From contig NZ_JAHBYD010000024.1 of the NCBI RefSeq assembly GCF_019636135.1, forward strand, positions 1-64,000: 64,000 bases of DNA. Reading direction: 5' to 3'. The position numbers and the translations under genes are program-made. Each line of letters begins with the position of its first letter. Position 1 is the stretch's first letter. The notes under the pieces are model-generated. The model was not told where the DNA came from. It did not search any database and saw only the letters and a list, made by a program, of their open reading frames with translations. Below are positions 49,485-59,046 of the stretch, one piece after another. The stretch comes from Phenylobacterium sp. Lineage in GTDB: Bacteria > Pseudomonadota > Alphaproteobacteria > Caulobacterales > Caulobacteraceae.

Positions 49485-49937
49485 ATGCTCAGCGTGATCA
49501 TCGACGCCCGGCGCGACGCCGACCGGCTGCCGGCGCTGCTGGCCCAGCTCACGGCGGGCGCCGTGGACGGCCTCGTGCGGCAGGTGGCGATCGTGGCGGC
49601 GCCCGGTCAGCCCGGCGTCGACGCGCTCTGCGAGGACATGGGCGCCGACGCCCACCCGACCATCCCGGCGGCGGCGCGCGCGGCGCGGGCCGATCTCGTG
49701 CTCGTCCTCCCGGCCGCCTTGCGCCTGCGCGACGGCTGGATCGGCGCGTTCGAGGCGCACCTCGGCGGGGGTGGCGCGCAGGCCGTCGTGGCGGGGCTGA
49801 AGGAGGGCGGCGTCTTCGCCCGGACGCCCGAAGGCGTCCTAGTTGAGCGAGGTCTTCTCGAGCAGGGCGCTGATGGGATCGACGTCGCCGGTGTTCGTCG
49901 CCTGCTGCGTCTGCGGGGCGGGCGGCGGATAGGCTAG
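49485..49937 (+). CDS. glycosyltransferase-like protein, C-terminal overlap with SLT gene
   Basis: The product is 150 residues. The first ~115 residues look like a GT-A fold start (MLSVIIDARRDADRLPALLAQLTAG, then ARADLVLVLPAALRLRDGWIGAFEAHL), but the usual D-x-D is not clear. The last ~33 residues are read antisense to the transglycosylase end and look like runoff. A stop exists in another frame at about 49839, so a one-base frameshift would give a natural end. It is short for a glycosyltransferase. It may be real with a trimmed end or a relic. Confidence 0.55.
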   Translation: MLSVIIDARRDADRLPALLAQLTAGAVDGLVRQVAIVAAPGQPGVDALCEDMGADAHPTIPAAARAARADLVLVLPAALRLRDGWIGAFEAHLGGGGAQAVVAGLKEGGVFARTPEGVLVERGLLEQGADGIDVAGVRRLLRLRGGRRIG

Positions 49938-51452
49938 GTCGAGCCGGGCGTCCACGCGGCGCGCGCCGCCCGCCAGCGCGTCGAGGGTCTTGGTCTCCTC
50001 GCCGAACATCCGCTTGTAGGTCCAGTAGGCCGCCATGACCTTCTCGACGTAGTTGCGGGTCTCCAGCGCCGGCAGGCACTCGATCATCAGGAAGGGGTCG
50101 TCGTCGCCCACCTTCTGGAGGGTGTTCAGCACCGCGCCCGGGCCGGCGTTGTAGGCGGCGACCATCTTCAGCAGGTCGGGGCCGACGCCGCGGTCCATCA
50201 GGTAGGCGAGGTAGTCCTGGCCCACCTTCAGGTTGGTGGCGGGGTCGAGCAGGGCGCGCGGGCGGCGCTGGAAGCTCCGGTCGCCCGTCGCCAGCGCGGC
50301 CGAGCCCGGGATCACCTGCATCAGGCCGTAGGCGCCGGCGTGGCTGACCGCGCCCGGGTTGAAGGCGCTTTCCTGGCGCACGATCGCATAGACCAGCGCG
50401 CGGTCCTGCGTGAAGCCGTTCTTGGGCGACAGCGGCGGGGTCTGGTAGTCGTAGAGGTTCAGGTACTGCGGCTTCTGGGCGCCCGAGCCGGGCGGGGCCA
50501 GGCTGGCCAGCAGCGAGGACCAGGCGTTGCGCTCGTCGGTGGAGCGGGCCAGCGCCAGGCCGGCGCGCAGCTCCTGCCGGGCCTCTTCGGCGCGGCCCAA
50601 CTGGGCGAGCGCGGCGGCGCGGTGGGCGCGCGGATTGTCCTGCAGGAACTGGCGCAGGTCGACGGCGGGCTGGGCCTGCGGCGCGCGGTAGCTGGCGAGC
50701 ACGAGCTGGCCGGTCGGCGCCTCGGCCTGGATCATCCGGACCTGTCGCTCGGCGACCATGCCGTAGAAGGTCTGCGGCGACTGGGCGGCCTGGCGCAGGA
50801 AGGCGGTCGCGGCGACGGAGTCGTTCAGGGCGCTCGACGAGCGCGCGGCCCAGTAGGCGGCGGCGGCGCGCTGCCACGGGTCCTCGGCCTCGTCGCGGGC
50901 CAGCATGGCGAAGTAGTCGCGGGCCTGGTCGTAGTCGTTGAGGCGCCAGGCCGCGAGGCCGGCGATCCAGCGCTCGCCCACGTTGACGGCCAGCCGGAAG
51001 GCGGTGCGCGCGTCGCCCGAATAGAAGGCTTCGCGGGCCGGGCGGGTGATCTCGCTGCGGGCGGTGTCGACCAGCGCCACCTCGGGCGTCGGCAGGCTCG
51101 ACGCCTCGCCGGGCTGGCGCTTGGCGGCCAGGGAGAAGACGCGCTCGGCCAGCGGCAGGTCGCGGAATCGCGTGAGCCAGCCCGAAAGTTCCTCGAACGA
51201 GGCCTTGTGGGCCGTCGGGTGCATCAGCGCGCGGAACGAGATGTAGCCCGCGAGCGACTTGTCGTGGATCTCGGCGGCCGTCAGTTCGGCGCCCAGGAAG
51301 TCGCCCTGGTCCACGGCCTCGAAGGCGGCGGCATAGGCGCGGGCGTCGTCGTCGGAGAGGGCCTTCGTCGAATCGGCGACCGCTACGCTGGCCATCGAGA
51401 CTCCGGCGACGAGGGACAATACCCCGACGCGCAGGCGCTGTCTTAGCGTCAT
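49839..51452 (-). CDS. slt: soluble lytic murein transglycosylase
   Basis: The product is 537 residues with a signal peptide (LRVGVLSLVAGVSMASVAVA). A long helical superhelix (TPR-like, for example EEARQELRAGLALAR) is followed by a C-terminal SLT domain with ALVYAIVRQESAFNPGAVSHAGAYGLMQVIPG (catalytic Glu in RQES) and MVAAYNAGPGAV. It cleaves glycan strands in the periplasm to 1,6-anhydroMurNAc. Together with Mpl (16465) it belongs to cell wall turnover and recycling. The stop region is antisense to the GT-like ORF. Confidence 0.92.
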   Translation of the reverse strand: MTLRQRLRVGVLSLVAGVSMASVAVADSTKALSDDDARAYAAAFEAVDQGDFLGAELTAAEIHDKSLAGYISFRALMHPTAHKASFEELSGWLTRFRDLPLAERVFSLAAKRQPGEASSLPTPEVALVDTARSEITRPAREAFYSGDARTAFRLAVNVGERWIAGLAAWRLNDYDQARDYFAMLARDEAEDPWQRAAAAYWAARSSSALNDSVAATAFLRQAAQSPQTFYGMVAERQVRMIQAEAPTGQLVLASYRAPQAQPAVDLRQFLQDNPRAHRAAALAQLGRAEEARQELRAGLALARSTDERNAWSSLLASLAPPGSGAQKPQYLNLYDYQTPPLSPKNGFTQDRALVYAIVRQESAFNPGAVSHAGAYGLMQVIPGSAALATGDRSFQRRPRALLDPATNLKVGQDYLAYLMDRGVGPDLLKMVAAYNAGPGAVLNTLQKVGDDDPFLMIECLPALETRNYVEKVMAAYWTYKRMFGEETKTLDALAGGARRVDARLDLAYPPPAPQTQQATNTGDVDPISALLEKTSLN

Positions 51453-51635
51453 GCCGTCTTTTCGCGCACCACGACTAACGCGAGGTTGAGCGCGAAACCC
51501 TTTTTCTCATTGTCCCACCGACCCCAGGCTAAGGCGGCGCCTGCGCCGGATCAAGGGGCGGATTGCCGCTCGCCCCGCTTCCCGCGACGTTGCGGCCAGG
51601 GTCCGAATTCAAGGCACATGCATGAAAGTAACCTG

Positions 51636-51772
51636 GATTCAATAATATAGATCGTCATCCCGGCCGTAGCGCAGCGGAGAGCCGGGACCCAGGAACACCA
51701 GACTCAGAGCTTGAAGCCCCTGGGTCCCGGCTCTACGGGCCGAATACGGCCCTCCGGCCGGGATGACACTGT
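51636..51772. repeat. dispersed palindromic repeat, family A, copy 2
   Basis: Inverted counterpart of 1822-1958 with the same 137-bp length and about five mismatches. It lies in the 349-bp gap between the transglycosylase start and the uracil-DNA glycosylase stop. The rest of the gap (51453-51635) should hold the transglycosylase promoter but shows no clear motif. Confidence 0.85.
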
Positions 51773-51801
51773 ATTTTGGGCCAACTCTATTGAGTCCGGA
51801 C

Positions 51802-52650
51802 CTACGCGTCGCGTGGCGGACGGTCGAGCCGTTCGGTCAGCGTCAGCAGGTCCTGCCACGCCTGCTTCTTCGCGCCCGGCTGGCGCAGCAGGAACGCCGG
51901 GTGGAGCGTGGGCATGGCGGGCAGTTCCAGGGTCCCGTCGGCCGAGCGCCACTCGAAGAACCGCCCCCGCATGCGCATGATGCCTTCCTCGCGCTTGAGG
52001 ATGGACTTGGCCGACGGCGCGCCGACCAGCAGCAGCATCCGCGGCCGCACCAGGGCGATCATCCGTTCGAGGAAGGGTGCGCAGGTCGCCTGCTCGAACT
52101 GCGACGGGTCGCGGTTGCCGGGCGGCCGCCAGAAGACGGTGTTGGTGATCAAGACCCGCCCTTCGAGGCCGGCGGCGGCGAACATCCGGTCCAGCAGCTT
52201 GCCCGAGCGGCCGACGAAGGGCTCGCCGCGCGCGTCCTCCTCGGCGCCCGGGCCCTCGCCGATCACCAGCAGGGGCGCGGCGGGCTCGCCGCGGCAGACC
52301 ACCGCCTTCGTCGCGGCGCCGGCGGTGCGCAGGGGACAGCCTTCGAAGGCGGCGATGGCGGCGGCCAGGTCCTCCAGCGTCGTCGCGGCGGCGGCCGCGG
52401 CCTGCGCCGCGGCGATCGCGCCGGAGACGTCCGCCGGTGCGGGTGCGCCGGGACGGGCCGCGGCCACGGGTGCGACCGCGGCGGCCGGGGCCTGGCGCGG
52501 CGGCGGGACGAACTTGCCCGCCTCGATCCGATCGACCGGCGCCTCCAGCAGCATGGCGTCGATACCCGCGTCGGCCCAGAAGGCGAGCAGGCTCTCGGCG
52601 AGCTGGCGGTCGCCGAAGTGGCGCTCGGGCGGGTCGGCGGCGGCCGGCAT
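51802..52650 (-). CDS. uracil-DNA glycosylase family protein (type 4/5-like)
   Basis: The product is 282 residues. An N-terminal part and an Ala/Pro-rich linker precede a UDG domain: FEGCPLRTAGAATKAVVCRG with cluster-type cysteines, LLVIGEGPGAEEDARGEPFVGRSGKLLDRM (active-site GEGPG), TNTVFWRPPGNRDP, and the closing TLHPAFLLRQP (His of motif 3). Another Cys is in ATCAPFLE. It removes uracil from DNA, using a [4Fe-4S] cluster. The ATG at 52650 is preferred over a GTG at 52686 as it gives a purine-rich upstream region. Confidence 0.9.
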   Translation of the reverse strand: MPAAADPPERHFGDRQLAESLLAFWADAGIDAMLLEAPVDRIEAGKFVPPPRQAPAAAVAPVAAARPGAPAPADVSGAIAAAQAAAAAATTLEDLAAAIAAFEGCPLRTAGAATKAVVCRGEPAAPLLVIGEGPGAEEDARGEPFVGRSGKLLDRMFAAAGLEGRVLITNTVFWRPPGNRDPSQFEQATCAPFLERMIALVRPRMLLLVGAPSAKSILKREEGIMRMRGRFFEWRSADGTLELPAMPTLHPAFLLRQPGAKKQAWQDLLTLTERLDRPPRDA

Positions 52651-52741
52651 AAGGTCCCTGTTCACTCCGGATGGGGCTTGGTCCACTCTTCGCGCGAAGC
52701 GCCCGGCTTGTCAGCCGGGAAAGCCGGGGGGAGACGACGTG

Positions 52742-54136
52742 ATGATGCGGCGGTTGGCTGGACTGGTCCTCGCGCTGGCGCTGGCCGCGCCCGCCGCGGC
52801 GCAGCCGGCGAAGGAGCACGCCGGGTTCGTCGCCGAGCTGGGCGGGGTCTATTCCGGCCCGCAGGCGCGCTATGTCTCGCAGATCGGCCAGCAGATGGCC
52901 CAGGCGGCGGGCATCCGCCAGCGCTGTTCGTTCACCGTGCTGGATACCGAGGTGGTGAACGCCTTCACCGCGCCCCCGGGCTGCTACGTCTACATCACCC
53001 GCGGCCTGCTCTCGATCATGAACTCCGAGGCGGAGCTCGCCGCCGTGCTGGGCCACGAGCTGGGCCACGTCGCCGCCAGCCACGCCCAGCGGCAGCAGAA
53101 CGCCGAGGCGCTGTCGGGCCTCGCCGCCTCGCTGATCGGTGCGGCGACCAGGTCGGACATCGCCGGGTCGGTGGCCGGCCGCGTCGCGAAGCTTGGTACG
53201 CTCAGCTACTCGCGCAGCCAGGAATACGAGGCCGACGCCCTGGCCATGCGCTACCTGCCGCAGGCCGGCTATGCGCCCGACGGCCTGACCCGCGTGCTGG
53301 CCGACCTGCAGCGCGAGGACGCCTACGCCACCCGCACCAGGGGCCGGTCCGGCGGCACGCCGGCCTGGGCGCGTACGCACCCGCTGACCACCGACCGCAT
53401 CGCCCGCGCCCAGGCGGCCGCCACCGCCAGCACGGCGGGCGGGCCGCTGCTGATCGAGGAGACCGCCTACCTGCTGGCCGTCGACGGCATGCCCTACGAC
53501 GACGATCCCGTGCAGGGCCTCGTCCGCGGCGGGGCCTACATCCACCCGGCGCTCAGGATCCGCTTCGACGCCCCGCGCGGCTTCGCCATGGAGAACGCGC
53601 CCGAGGCGGTGCGGGTGACCGGTCCCGACGGCATGCTGGCCCAGTTCTCGGGCGGCACGGCGACGTCGCGCCAGTTGCCGGGCTACGCCGAGAACGTGCT
53701 GCGCGCCATCATCCGCCAGGGGCGCAGCGAGATGGGCGTGGCCCGGCGCGCCACGATCAACGGCATGGAGGCGGTGGTGCTGGAGGCGCGGGCCTTCTCG
53801 GGCGGGCGTCCCGTCGACCTGATCTGCGTGGCCTACAACCTGGGCGGCGACGAGACCTACCACTTCGTGGCCATGGCGCCGGTGGGCCGGATGCCGGCGT
53901 TCCAGCCGATGTTCGACTCCTTCCGCCGCCTGCCCGAGCGCGAGGCCGCCGCGGTGGCGGGCCGCCGGATCGCGGTGGTCACGGCGCGCAGCGGCGACAC
54001 CGCCGAGTCGCTCTCGGCGCGGATGACGGGCGACGGCGACCGGCTGGCGCTATTCCGGATGCTGAACGGGCTGGAGCCGGGAGAGCCCGTGCGGCCGGGC
54101 CGCCAGGTCAAGCTGGTGGTCGACGGCCGGCCCTGA
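52742..54136 (+). CDS. M48 family metalloprotease
   Basis: The product is 464 residues. A signal peptide (LAGLVLALALAAPAAAQ) is followed by the zinc protease part with AVLGHELGHVAASHAQ (HExxH near residue 105) and a third ligand in SRSQEYEADALAM. A C-terminal region ends in TARSGDTAESLSARM, VRPGRQVKLVV, which resembles a LysM-like peptidoglycan-binding end. It is a BepA/YcaL-type periplasmic protease, likely involved in outer membrane protein quality control. It is divergent from the UDG gene by 91 bp. Confidence 0.92.
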   Translation: MMRRLAGLVLALALAAPAAAQPAKEHAGFVAELGGVYSGPQARYVSQIGQQMAQAAGIRQRCSFTVLDTEVVNAFTAPPGCYVYITRGLLSIMNSEAELAAVLGHELGHVAASHAQRQQNAEALSGLAASLIGAATRSDIAGSVAGRVAKLGTLSYSRSQEYEADALAMRYLPQAGYAPDGLTRVLADLQREDAYATRTRGRSGGTPAWARTHPLTTDRIARAQAAATASTAGGPLLIEETAYLLAVDGMPYDDDPVQGLVRGGAYIHPALRIRFDAPRGFAMENAPEAVRVTGPDGMLAQFSGGTATSRQLPGYAENVLRAIIRQGRSEMGVARRATINGMEAVVLEARAFSGGRPVDLICVAYNLGGDETYHFVAMAPVGRMPAFQPMFDSFRRLPEREAAAVAGRRIAVVTARSGDTAESLSARMTGDGDRLALFRMLNGLEPGEPVRPGRQVKLVVDGRP

Positions 54137-54236
54137 GCGGCGCCTTCGCGCTTGACCGCCGCGGTGTGACCTTCCGATAAGACCTTCAAAGGCCTCGGGC
54201 GAGGGCCGAAGGACGCGAACAGGCTAGGGGACGACG

Positions 54237-55895
54237 ATGAGCGAAGCCATCCAACGGGAAGCGATGGAGTACGACGTCGTCATCGTGGGCGCGGGGCCTT
54301 CGGGCCTGGCCGCCGCGATCCGCCTGAAGCAGATCAACCCCGAGCTCACCGTCGCGGTGCTGGAGAAGGGCGCCGAGGTCGGGGCCCACATCCTCTCGGG
54401 CGCCGTGATCGACCCGAAGGGCCTCGCCGAGCTGATCCCCGACTGGCAGGCCAGGGGCGCGCCCCTGGAGACGCCGGTCACCAAGGACGAGTTCATCCTG
54501 CTGGGCCCGCAGGGCAGCCTGTCGCTGCCGATGGCCCTGATGCCGCCCTTCATGAACAACCACGGCAACTACATCGCCTCGCTGGGCAACCTGTGCCGCT
54601 GGCTGGCCGGGCAGGCCGAGGAACTGGGCGTCGAGATCTACCCCGGCATGGCGGCGTCCGCGCCGGTCTTCGAGGGCGACACCCTGGTGGGCGTCGTGGC
54701 CGGCGAGTTCGGCCTGGGCAAGGACGGCAAGCCCGGCCCCAGCTACGAGCCGGGCATGGAGCTGCGCGGCAAGTACGTCTTCATCGGCGAGGGCGTGCGC
54801 GGCTCGCTCGCCAAGGTCCTGCGCCGGAAGTACGACCTGGGCAAGGACGCCGACGTCGAGAAGTACGGCATCGGCATCAAGGAGCTGTGGCAGGTCCCGG
54901 ACGCGGTGTTCAGCCCGGGCCTGGCGACCCACACCACGGGCTGGCCCCTCGACGACAAGTCGGGCGGCGGCAGCTTCATGTACCACTTCGGCGACAACCT
55001 GGTGGCCATCGGCTACGTGACCCACCTGGGCTACAAGAACCCCTGGCTGTCGCCGTTCGACGAGTTCCAGCGCTTCAAGCACCACCCCGAGGTCGCCAGG
55101 CACCTCGAAGGCGGCAAGCGCATCGCCTACGGCGCCCGCGCCATTTCCGAAGGCGGCCTGCAGTCGATCCCGAAGCTCTACTTCCCGGGCGGCGTCCTGC
55201 TGGGCGACAGCGCGGGCTTCGTGAACGTGCCGCGGATCAAGGGCAGCCATGCGGCGATCAAGTCGGGCGTCATGGCCGCCGAGGCCGCCGCCGCCGCCAT
55301 CGCCGCGGGCCGCTCGGGCGACGAACTGGTGGGCTACAAGGAGAACTTCGACCGCTCGTGGCTCCGGAAGGAGCTGCACATCGTCCGCAACGCCAAGCCG
55401 ATCCTGTCGAAGTTCGGCACCAAGGTCGGCGGCGCGCTCGGCATGTTCGAGATGTGGACCACCTACCTGCTGGGCGGGTTCTCGTTCTTCGGCACCCTGA
55501 AGCACGGCAAGAACGACGCCGACTCCACCGGCAAGGCGTCCGAGTACAAGCCGCTCGTCTATCCCAAGCCCGACGGCGTGCTCTCCTTCGACAAGCTCTC
55601 CAGCGTCTTCCTGTCGTCGACCAACCACGACGAGAGCCAGCCGGCGCACCTGCACCTGCGCGACCCCTCGATCCCGATCGACGTGAACCTGCCGAAGTAC
55701 GGCGAGCCGGCGCGCCTCTACTGCCCCGCGGGCGTCTACGAGGTGCTGTACGACGAGGCCGGCCAGAACCCGAAGTTCCAGATCAACTTCCAGAACTGCG
55801 TCCACTGCAAGACCTGCGACATCAAGGACCCGTCGCAGAACATCGACTGGACGACCCCGCAGGGCGGCGACGGCCCGAACTACCCGAATATGTAG
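54237..55895 (+). CDS. electron transfer flavoprotein-ubiquinone oxidoreductase
   Basis: The product is 552 residues. The FAD-binding start is YDVVIVGAGPSGLAAAIRL, followed by EKGAEVGAHILSG and a second FAD element VLLGDSAGFVNVPRIKG. A membrane-associated segment (TTYLLGGFSFFGTL) and the [4Fe-4S] cysteines near the end (YCPAGVYE, INFQNCVHCKTCDIKDP) complete it. It passes electrons from ETF to the quinone pool, linking acyl-CoA dehydrogenases such as 17877-19247 to respiration. ETF genes are not in the window. Confidence 0.95.
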   Translation: MSEAIQREAMEYDVVIVGAGPSGLAAAIRLKQINPELTVAVLEKGAEVGAHILSGAVIDPKGLAELIPDWQARGAPLETPVTKDEFILLGPQGSLSLPMALMPPFMNNHGNYIASLGNLCRWLAGQAEELGVEIYPGMAASAPVFEGDTLVGVVAGEFGLGKDGKPGPSYEPGMELRGKYVFIGEGVRGSLAKVLRRKYDLGKDADVEKYGIGIKELWQVPDAVFSPGLATHTTGWPLDDKSGGGSFMYHFGDNLVAIGYVTHLGYKNPWLSPFDEFQRFKHHPEVARHLEGGKRIAYGARAISEGGLQSIPKLYFPGGVLLGDSAGFVNVPRIKGSHAAIKSGVMAAEAAAAAIAAGRSGDELVGYKENFDRSWLRKELHIVRNAKPILSKFGTKVGGALGMFEMWTTYLLGGFSFFGTLKHGKNDADSTGKASEYKPLVYPKPDGVLSFDKLSSVFLSSTNHDESQPAHLHLRDPSIPIDVNLPKYGEPARLYCPAGVYEVLYDEAGQNPKFQINFQNCVHCKTCDIKDPSQNIDWTTPQGGDGPNYPNM

Positions 55896-55896
55896 A

Positions 55897-56100
55897 ACTC
55901 CTCTCCCCCCGAGAAGCGCAGCGGAACGGAGAGGGAGAGGGCGGGGAGAGGGCGGCTCGGCGCTTCAGCCCTGCGCCGCGGGTTGCCCGAGGGCCATCGA
56001 GGAACCGCCGGGGATGCAGGCCCGCCTGCGCCGCCCTCTCCCTGCCCTCTCCCTCTCCGCTGCGCGGGGGAAGAGGAGATTTTCGCGGGGGGAGAGGAGA
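55897..56100. repeat. palindromic repeat block (CTCTCCCCC/GGGGGAGAG)
   Basis: The left part (CTCCTCTCCCCCCGAGAAGCGCAGCGGA... then GAGAGGGAGAGGGCGGGGAGAGGGC) and the right part (GCCCTCTCCCTGCCCTCTCCC...CGCTGCGCGGGGGAAGAGGAG) are complementary. It resembles family C in style but not in sequence. It fills the gap between the ETF-QO and TPR genes. No coding content seen. Confidence 0.7.
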
Positions 56101-56161
56101 TTGCGCGGCTGTGACCACGCGGCGCTTGCGGCGGCGCGTTTGCACGCCCAGACTCTCAGGC

Positions 56162-57847
56162 ATGCGTCGTTTGCTTCTTGCCGCCTGTGCGCCGTTCGTC
56201 CTCCTGAGCGCCTGCGCCACCACCCAGACCTCGGAGCTGGACCCGGCCGCGCCCGCCGCCGCCGACAGCGCCTACGGCATGTTCCTGGCCGGCAACGCCG
56301 CGCTCTCCGGCGGGCGCAGCGCCGAGGCGGCGAAGTTCCTGGAGCTGGCCCGCAACGAGAGCGGCGGCGATCCGTCGATCACCGAGCGCGCCTTCACCGC
56401 GGCCCTGATGGCCGGCGACATCGAGCGCGCCGCCGCCCTCGCGCCCTCCGGCCCTGACGCCGGGGAGCCCGGCAAGCGCCTGGGCCGGCTGGTCAAGGTC
56501 GTGGCCGCGCTGGCGAAGAACAAGGGCAAGGTCGCCAAGGCCGAGCTCGCGACCGACGGCATCGGCTTCCCGCACCGGGGCGCCGCGGCGCTGCTGGGGC
56601 CGTGGGTGGCCGCCGCCTCGGGCGACGTCGAAGGCTCGCTCGTGCGGCCGCAGCTTCGCGGCGATCCGGGCGTCGACTACTTCGGCCAGATCGGCCAGGC
56701 GCACCTGTTCGAACGCGCCCGCCGCTACGACGAGGCCGAGACCGACTTCAAGGCCGTGACCTCGGGCGACAGCCCCAGCGAGATCTCGGTCCTGGCCTAC
56801 GGCGGGTTCCTGGAGCGGCGCGGCCGCCGCCCCGAGGCGCTGGAGTACTACGACGCCGCGCTGAAGCGGAACCCGGCCAACCTGGCGGTGAGGGCGGCCC
56901 GGGCCCGCGCCGCGGCCGGCAAGAGCCCGCCCGCGGCGCCGTCGATCAAGCAGGGCGCGGCCTTCGCGCTGCTGGCGCCGGCCGCCACCATGGTCAGCGC
57001 CAAGCAGGAGGCCACGGCGCTGGCCTACCTGCGCCTGTCGCTGGCGCTCGATCCGGACCGCAGCGAGGCCTGGCTGATGGTCGGCGACCTGATGCAGCAG
57101 GCCGGCGACGTCGAGGGCGGCCGTGCGGCGTACCAGAAGGTCAAGGCCACCGCCGCCGAGTTCCCGGCCGCCCAGGCGAAGCTCGCCTGGAGCTACCAGA
57201 GCGACGGCGACAAGGAGGGCGCGCTCAGGCTCGCCCGCGCCGCGGCGGCCACCGGCGACCGTGACGGGCGGCTGACGCTCTCGGACCTGCTGCGCGCCAA
57301 CGAGCAGTACGACGAGGCGATCCAGATCCTGAACGGCCTGATCGCCGAGTCGAAGGCGCCCGAGTGGACGCTCTACTACGCCCGCGGCCAGGCGCTGGAG
57401 CGCACAGGCCGCTGGAAGGAGGCCGAGGCCGACCTCTCGCTGGCGCTGAAGATGCGGCCCGACGAGGCCGAGTTGCTGAACTATCTCGGCTATGCCTGGA
57501 TCGACCGCGGCGAGCGGCTCAAGGAAGCCATGGGCATGGTCGAGAAGGCCGTGGCCGCAAACCCGCGCTCGGGCGCCATCATCGACTCCCTCGGCTGGGC
57601 CCACTACCGGCTCGGCGACTACACGAAGGCCGTCGAGATCCTGGAGCAGGCGGTCGAGCTGGAAGCCGGCGACCCCGAGATCAACAGCCACCTGGGCGAC
57701 GCCTACTGGATGGTCGGCCGCAAGGACGAGGCCGGGTTCCAGTGGCGGCGCGTGCTGACGCTCAAGCCCGACGACAAGATCAAGGCCGACGCCGAGAAGA
57801 AGATCGCCGAGGGCCTGGGTCCGCAGCAGCGCGTCGCCGGGCAGTAG
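56162..57847 (+). CDS. tetratricopeptide-repeat lipoprotein
   Basis: The product is 561 residues. A lipobox LLSAC ends the signal peptide (LLLAACAPFVLLSAC), so it is lipid-anchored. At least seven TPR-type helical units follow, for example AEWTLYYARGQALERTGRWKEAEADLSLALKMRPDEAELLNYLGYAW. It is probably an outer membrane-associated scaffold. The gene is 4 bp ahead of ispE and probably translated with it. Confidence 0.88.
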   Translation: MRRLLLAACAPFVLLSACATTQTSELDPAAPAAADSAYGMFLAGNAALSGGRSAEAAKFLELARNESGGDPSITERAFTAALMAGDIERAAALAPSGPDAGEPGKRLGRLVKVVAALAKNKGKVAKAELATDGIGFPHRGAAALLGPWVAAASGDVEGSLVRPQLRGDPGVDYFGQIGQAHLFERARRYDEAETDFKAVTSGDSPSEISVLAYGGFLERRGRRPEALEYYDAALKRNPANLAVRAARARAAAGKSPPAAPSIKQGAAFALLAPAATMVSAKQEATALAYLRLSLALDPDRSEAWLMVGDLMQQAGDVEGGRAAYQKVKATAAEFPAAQAKLAWSYQSDGDKEGALRLARAAAATGDRDGRLTLSDLLRANEQYDEAIQILNGLIAESKAPEWTLYYARGQALERTGRWKEAEADLSLALKMRPDEAELLNYLGYAWIDRGERLKEAMGMVEKAVAANPRSGAIIDSLGWAHYRLGDYTKAVEILEQAVELEAGDPEINSHLGDAYWMVGRKDEAGFQWRRVLTLKPDDKIKADAEKKIAEGLGPQQRVAGQ

Positions 57848-57851
57848 GCCG

Positions 57852-58727
57852 ATGGCGGAAGCGTTCGCGCCCGCCAAGGTGAACCTGTTCCTGCACGTCG
57901 GCGCGCCGACGCCCGACGGCTATCACCCAATCTGCAGCCTGATGGTGTTCGCCGACGTCGGCGACCGGGTCGGCGTGCGGCCGGGCGAGGGGCGCGTCAC
58001 GGTGCGCGGCCCCTTCGCCGGCGGCCTGGGCCGCGAGTCCGACAACCTCGTCGTCAGGGCCGTGCGCGCCTTCGTCGCCGAACTCGGGCGGCCGATGGAG
58101 GAGCTGGCCTTCACCCTGGACAAGCGCCTCCCGGTCGCCAGCGGCCTGGGCGGTGGCTCCAGCGACGCCGGCGCGGCCCTGCGGCTGATCCGCGACGTCT
58201 TCACGCCCGGCTTCGACGATGCGCGCCTGGAGCGCGTGGCCGCCGGCCTGGGCGCCGACGGCGCCGCCTGCCTCTGGGGCCGCCCCGTGATCGCCGAGGG
58301 GCGGGGAGAGCGGCTCAGCCCCGCGCCGGGCCTGCCCGAGCTCCACGCCGTGCTGGTGAACGCCGGCGCGCCCGTCTCGACGCCGGAGGTCTACCGCGCC
58401 CTCGACGCCTCCGGCGCGTTCGGCGACGTCGCGCCGCCGCCGATGCCCGACGCCTTCGAGGACGTCCACGAGGTGGCCGCCTGGCTCGCCGCCCAGCGCA
58501 ACGACCTGGAGGCCCCGGCCATCGCGGTCGCGCCCGACGTCGGCGCCGTGCTGGCCACCCTGCGCGACGAGCCCGAGGCCCTGATCGCCCGCGTCTCCGG
58601 CTCGGGCGGGACCTGCTTCGCCCTCTGCGACGACGACATCGCCGCCGAGGGCCTCGCCGAACGCATCGAGGCCCTGGCCCCTGCGTGGTGGGTCAAACGC
58701 TGCCGCCTCGGCGGGCCGTGGGACTGA
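57852..58727 (+). CDS. ispE: 4-diphosphocytidyl-2-C-methyl-D-erythritol kinase
   Basis: The product is 291 residues of the GHMP kinase family. It begins AFAPAKVNLFLHVGAPTPDGYHPICSLM, with the ATP loop LPVASGLGGGSSDAGAALR and C-terminal SGSGGTCFAL. It phosphorylates CDP-ME in the non-mevalonate isoprenoid pathway. It is 4 bp downstream of the TPR lipoprotein gene. The ending PAWWVKRCRLGGP is family-like. Confidence 0.95.
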   Translation: MAEAFAPAKVNLFLHVGAPTPDGYHPICSLMVFADVGDRVGVRPGEGRVTVRGPFAGGLGRESDNLVVRAVRAFVAELGRPMEELAFTLDKRLPVASGLGGGSSDAGAALRLIRDVFTPGFDDARLERVAAGLGADGAACLWGRPVIAEGRGERLSPAPGLPELHAVLVNAGAPVSTPEVYRALDASGAFGDVAPPPMPDAFEDVHEVAAWLAAQRNDLEAPAIAVAPDVGAVLATLRDEPEALIARVSGSGGTCFALCDDDIAAEGLAERIEALAPAWWVKRCRLGGPWD

Positions 58728-58803
58728 TCCGCCGCCCCTGAGAAGCGGGGGAAGGCATCCCCGCCCCGTTAGGAACTGCGGCTGGTCGGCGAGAGCTGGC
58801 AAA

Positions 58804-58910
58804 AGCCCTCTCCCCCTTGCGGGGAGAGGGTTCGGGAGTGGGGGTGTCGGCGCGGCGACCGAGGGCGAGCACCCCCACCCCCGACCCCTCCCCGCAGGGG
58901 GGAGGGGAGA
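58804..58910. repeat. inverted repeat (CCCTCTCCCC / GGGGAGGGG type)
   Basis: The left arm CCCTCTCCCCCTTGCGGGGA...GTGGGGGTG pairs with CACCCCCACCCCCGACCCCTCCCCGCAGGGGGGAGG, including a small hairpin at each end. It occupies part of the 319-bp gap between ispE and amtB, which holds no gene that I can see. Confidence 0.7.
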
Positions 58911-58985
58911 CGATGAGAGATGCTTGTCCAGAGTTTCAATCTGGAACCGGCAAGGCGACGAGGCGAATTCGCGTCATCCGACACG

Positions 58986-59012
58986 AAAACGGGGGCCGCG
59001 AGGGCCCCCGTT
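58986..59012 (-). terminator. intrinsic terminator of glnK-amtB operon
   Basis: On the minus strand AACGGGGGCC pairs with GGCCCCCGTT around a 5-base loop, ending in TTTTCG. It begins 35 bp after the amtB stop. Confidence 0.75.
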
Positions 59013-59046
59013 GCCGATCCTCGGCGCCGCGGCGCCTTCCCCCGGA

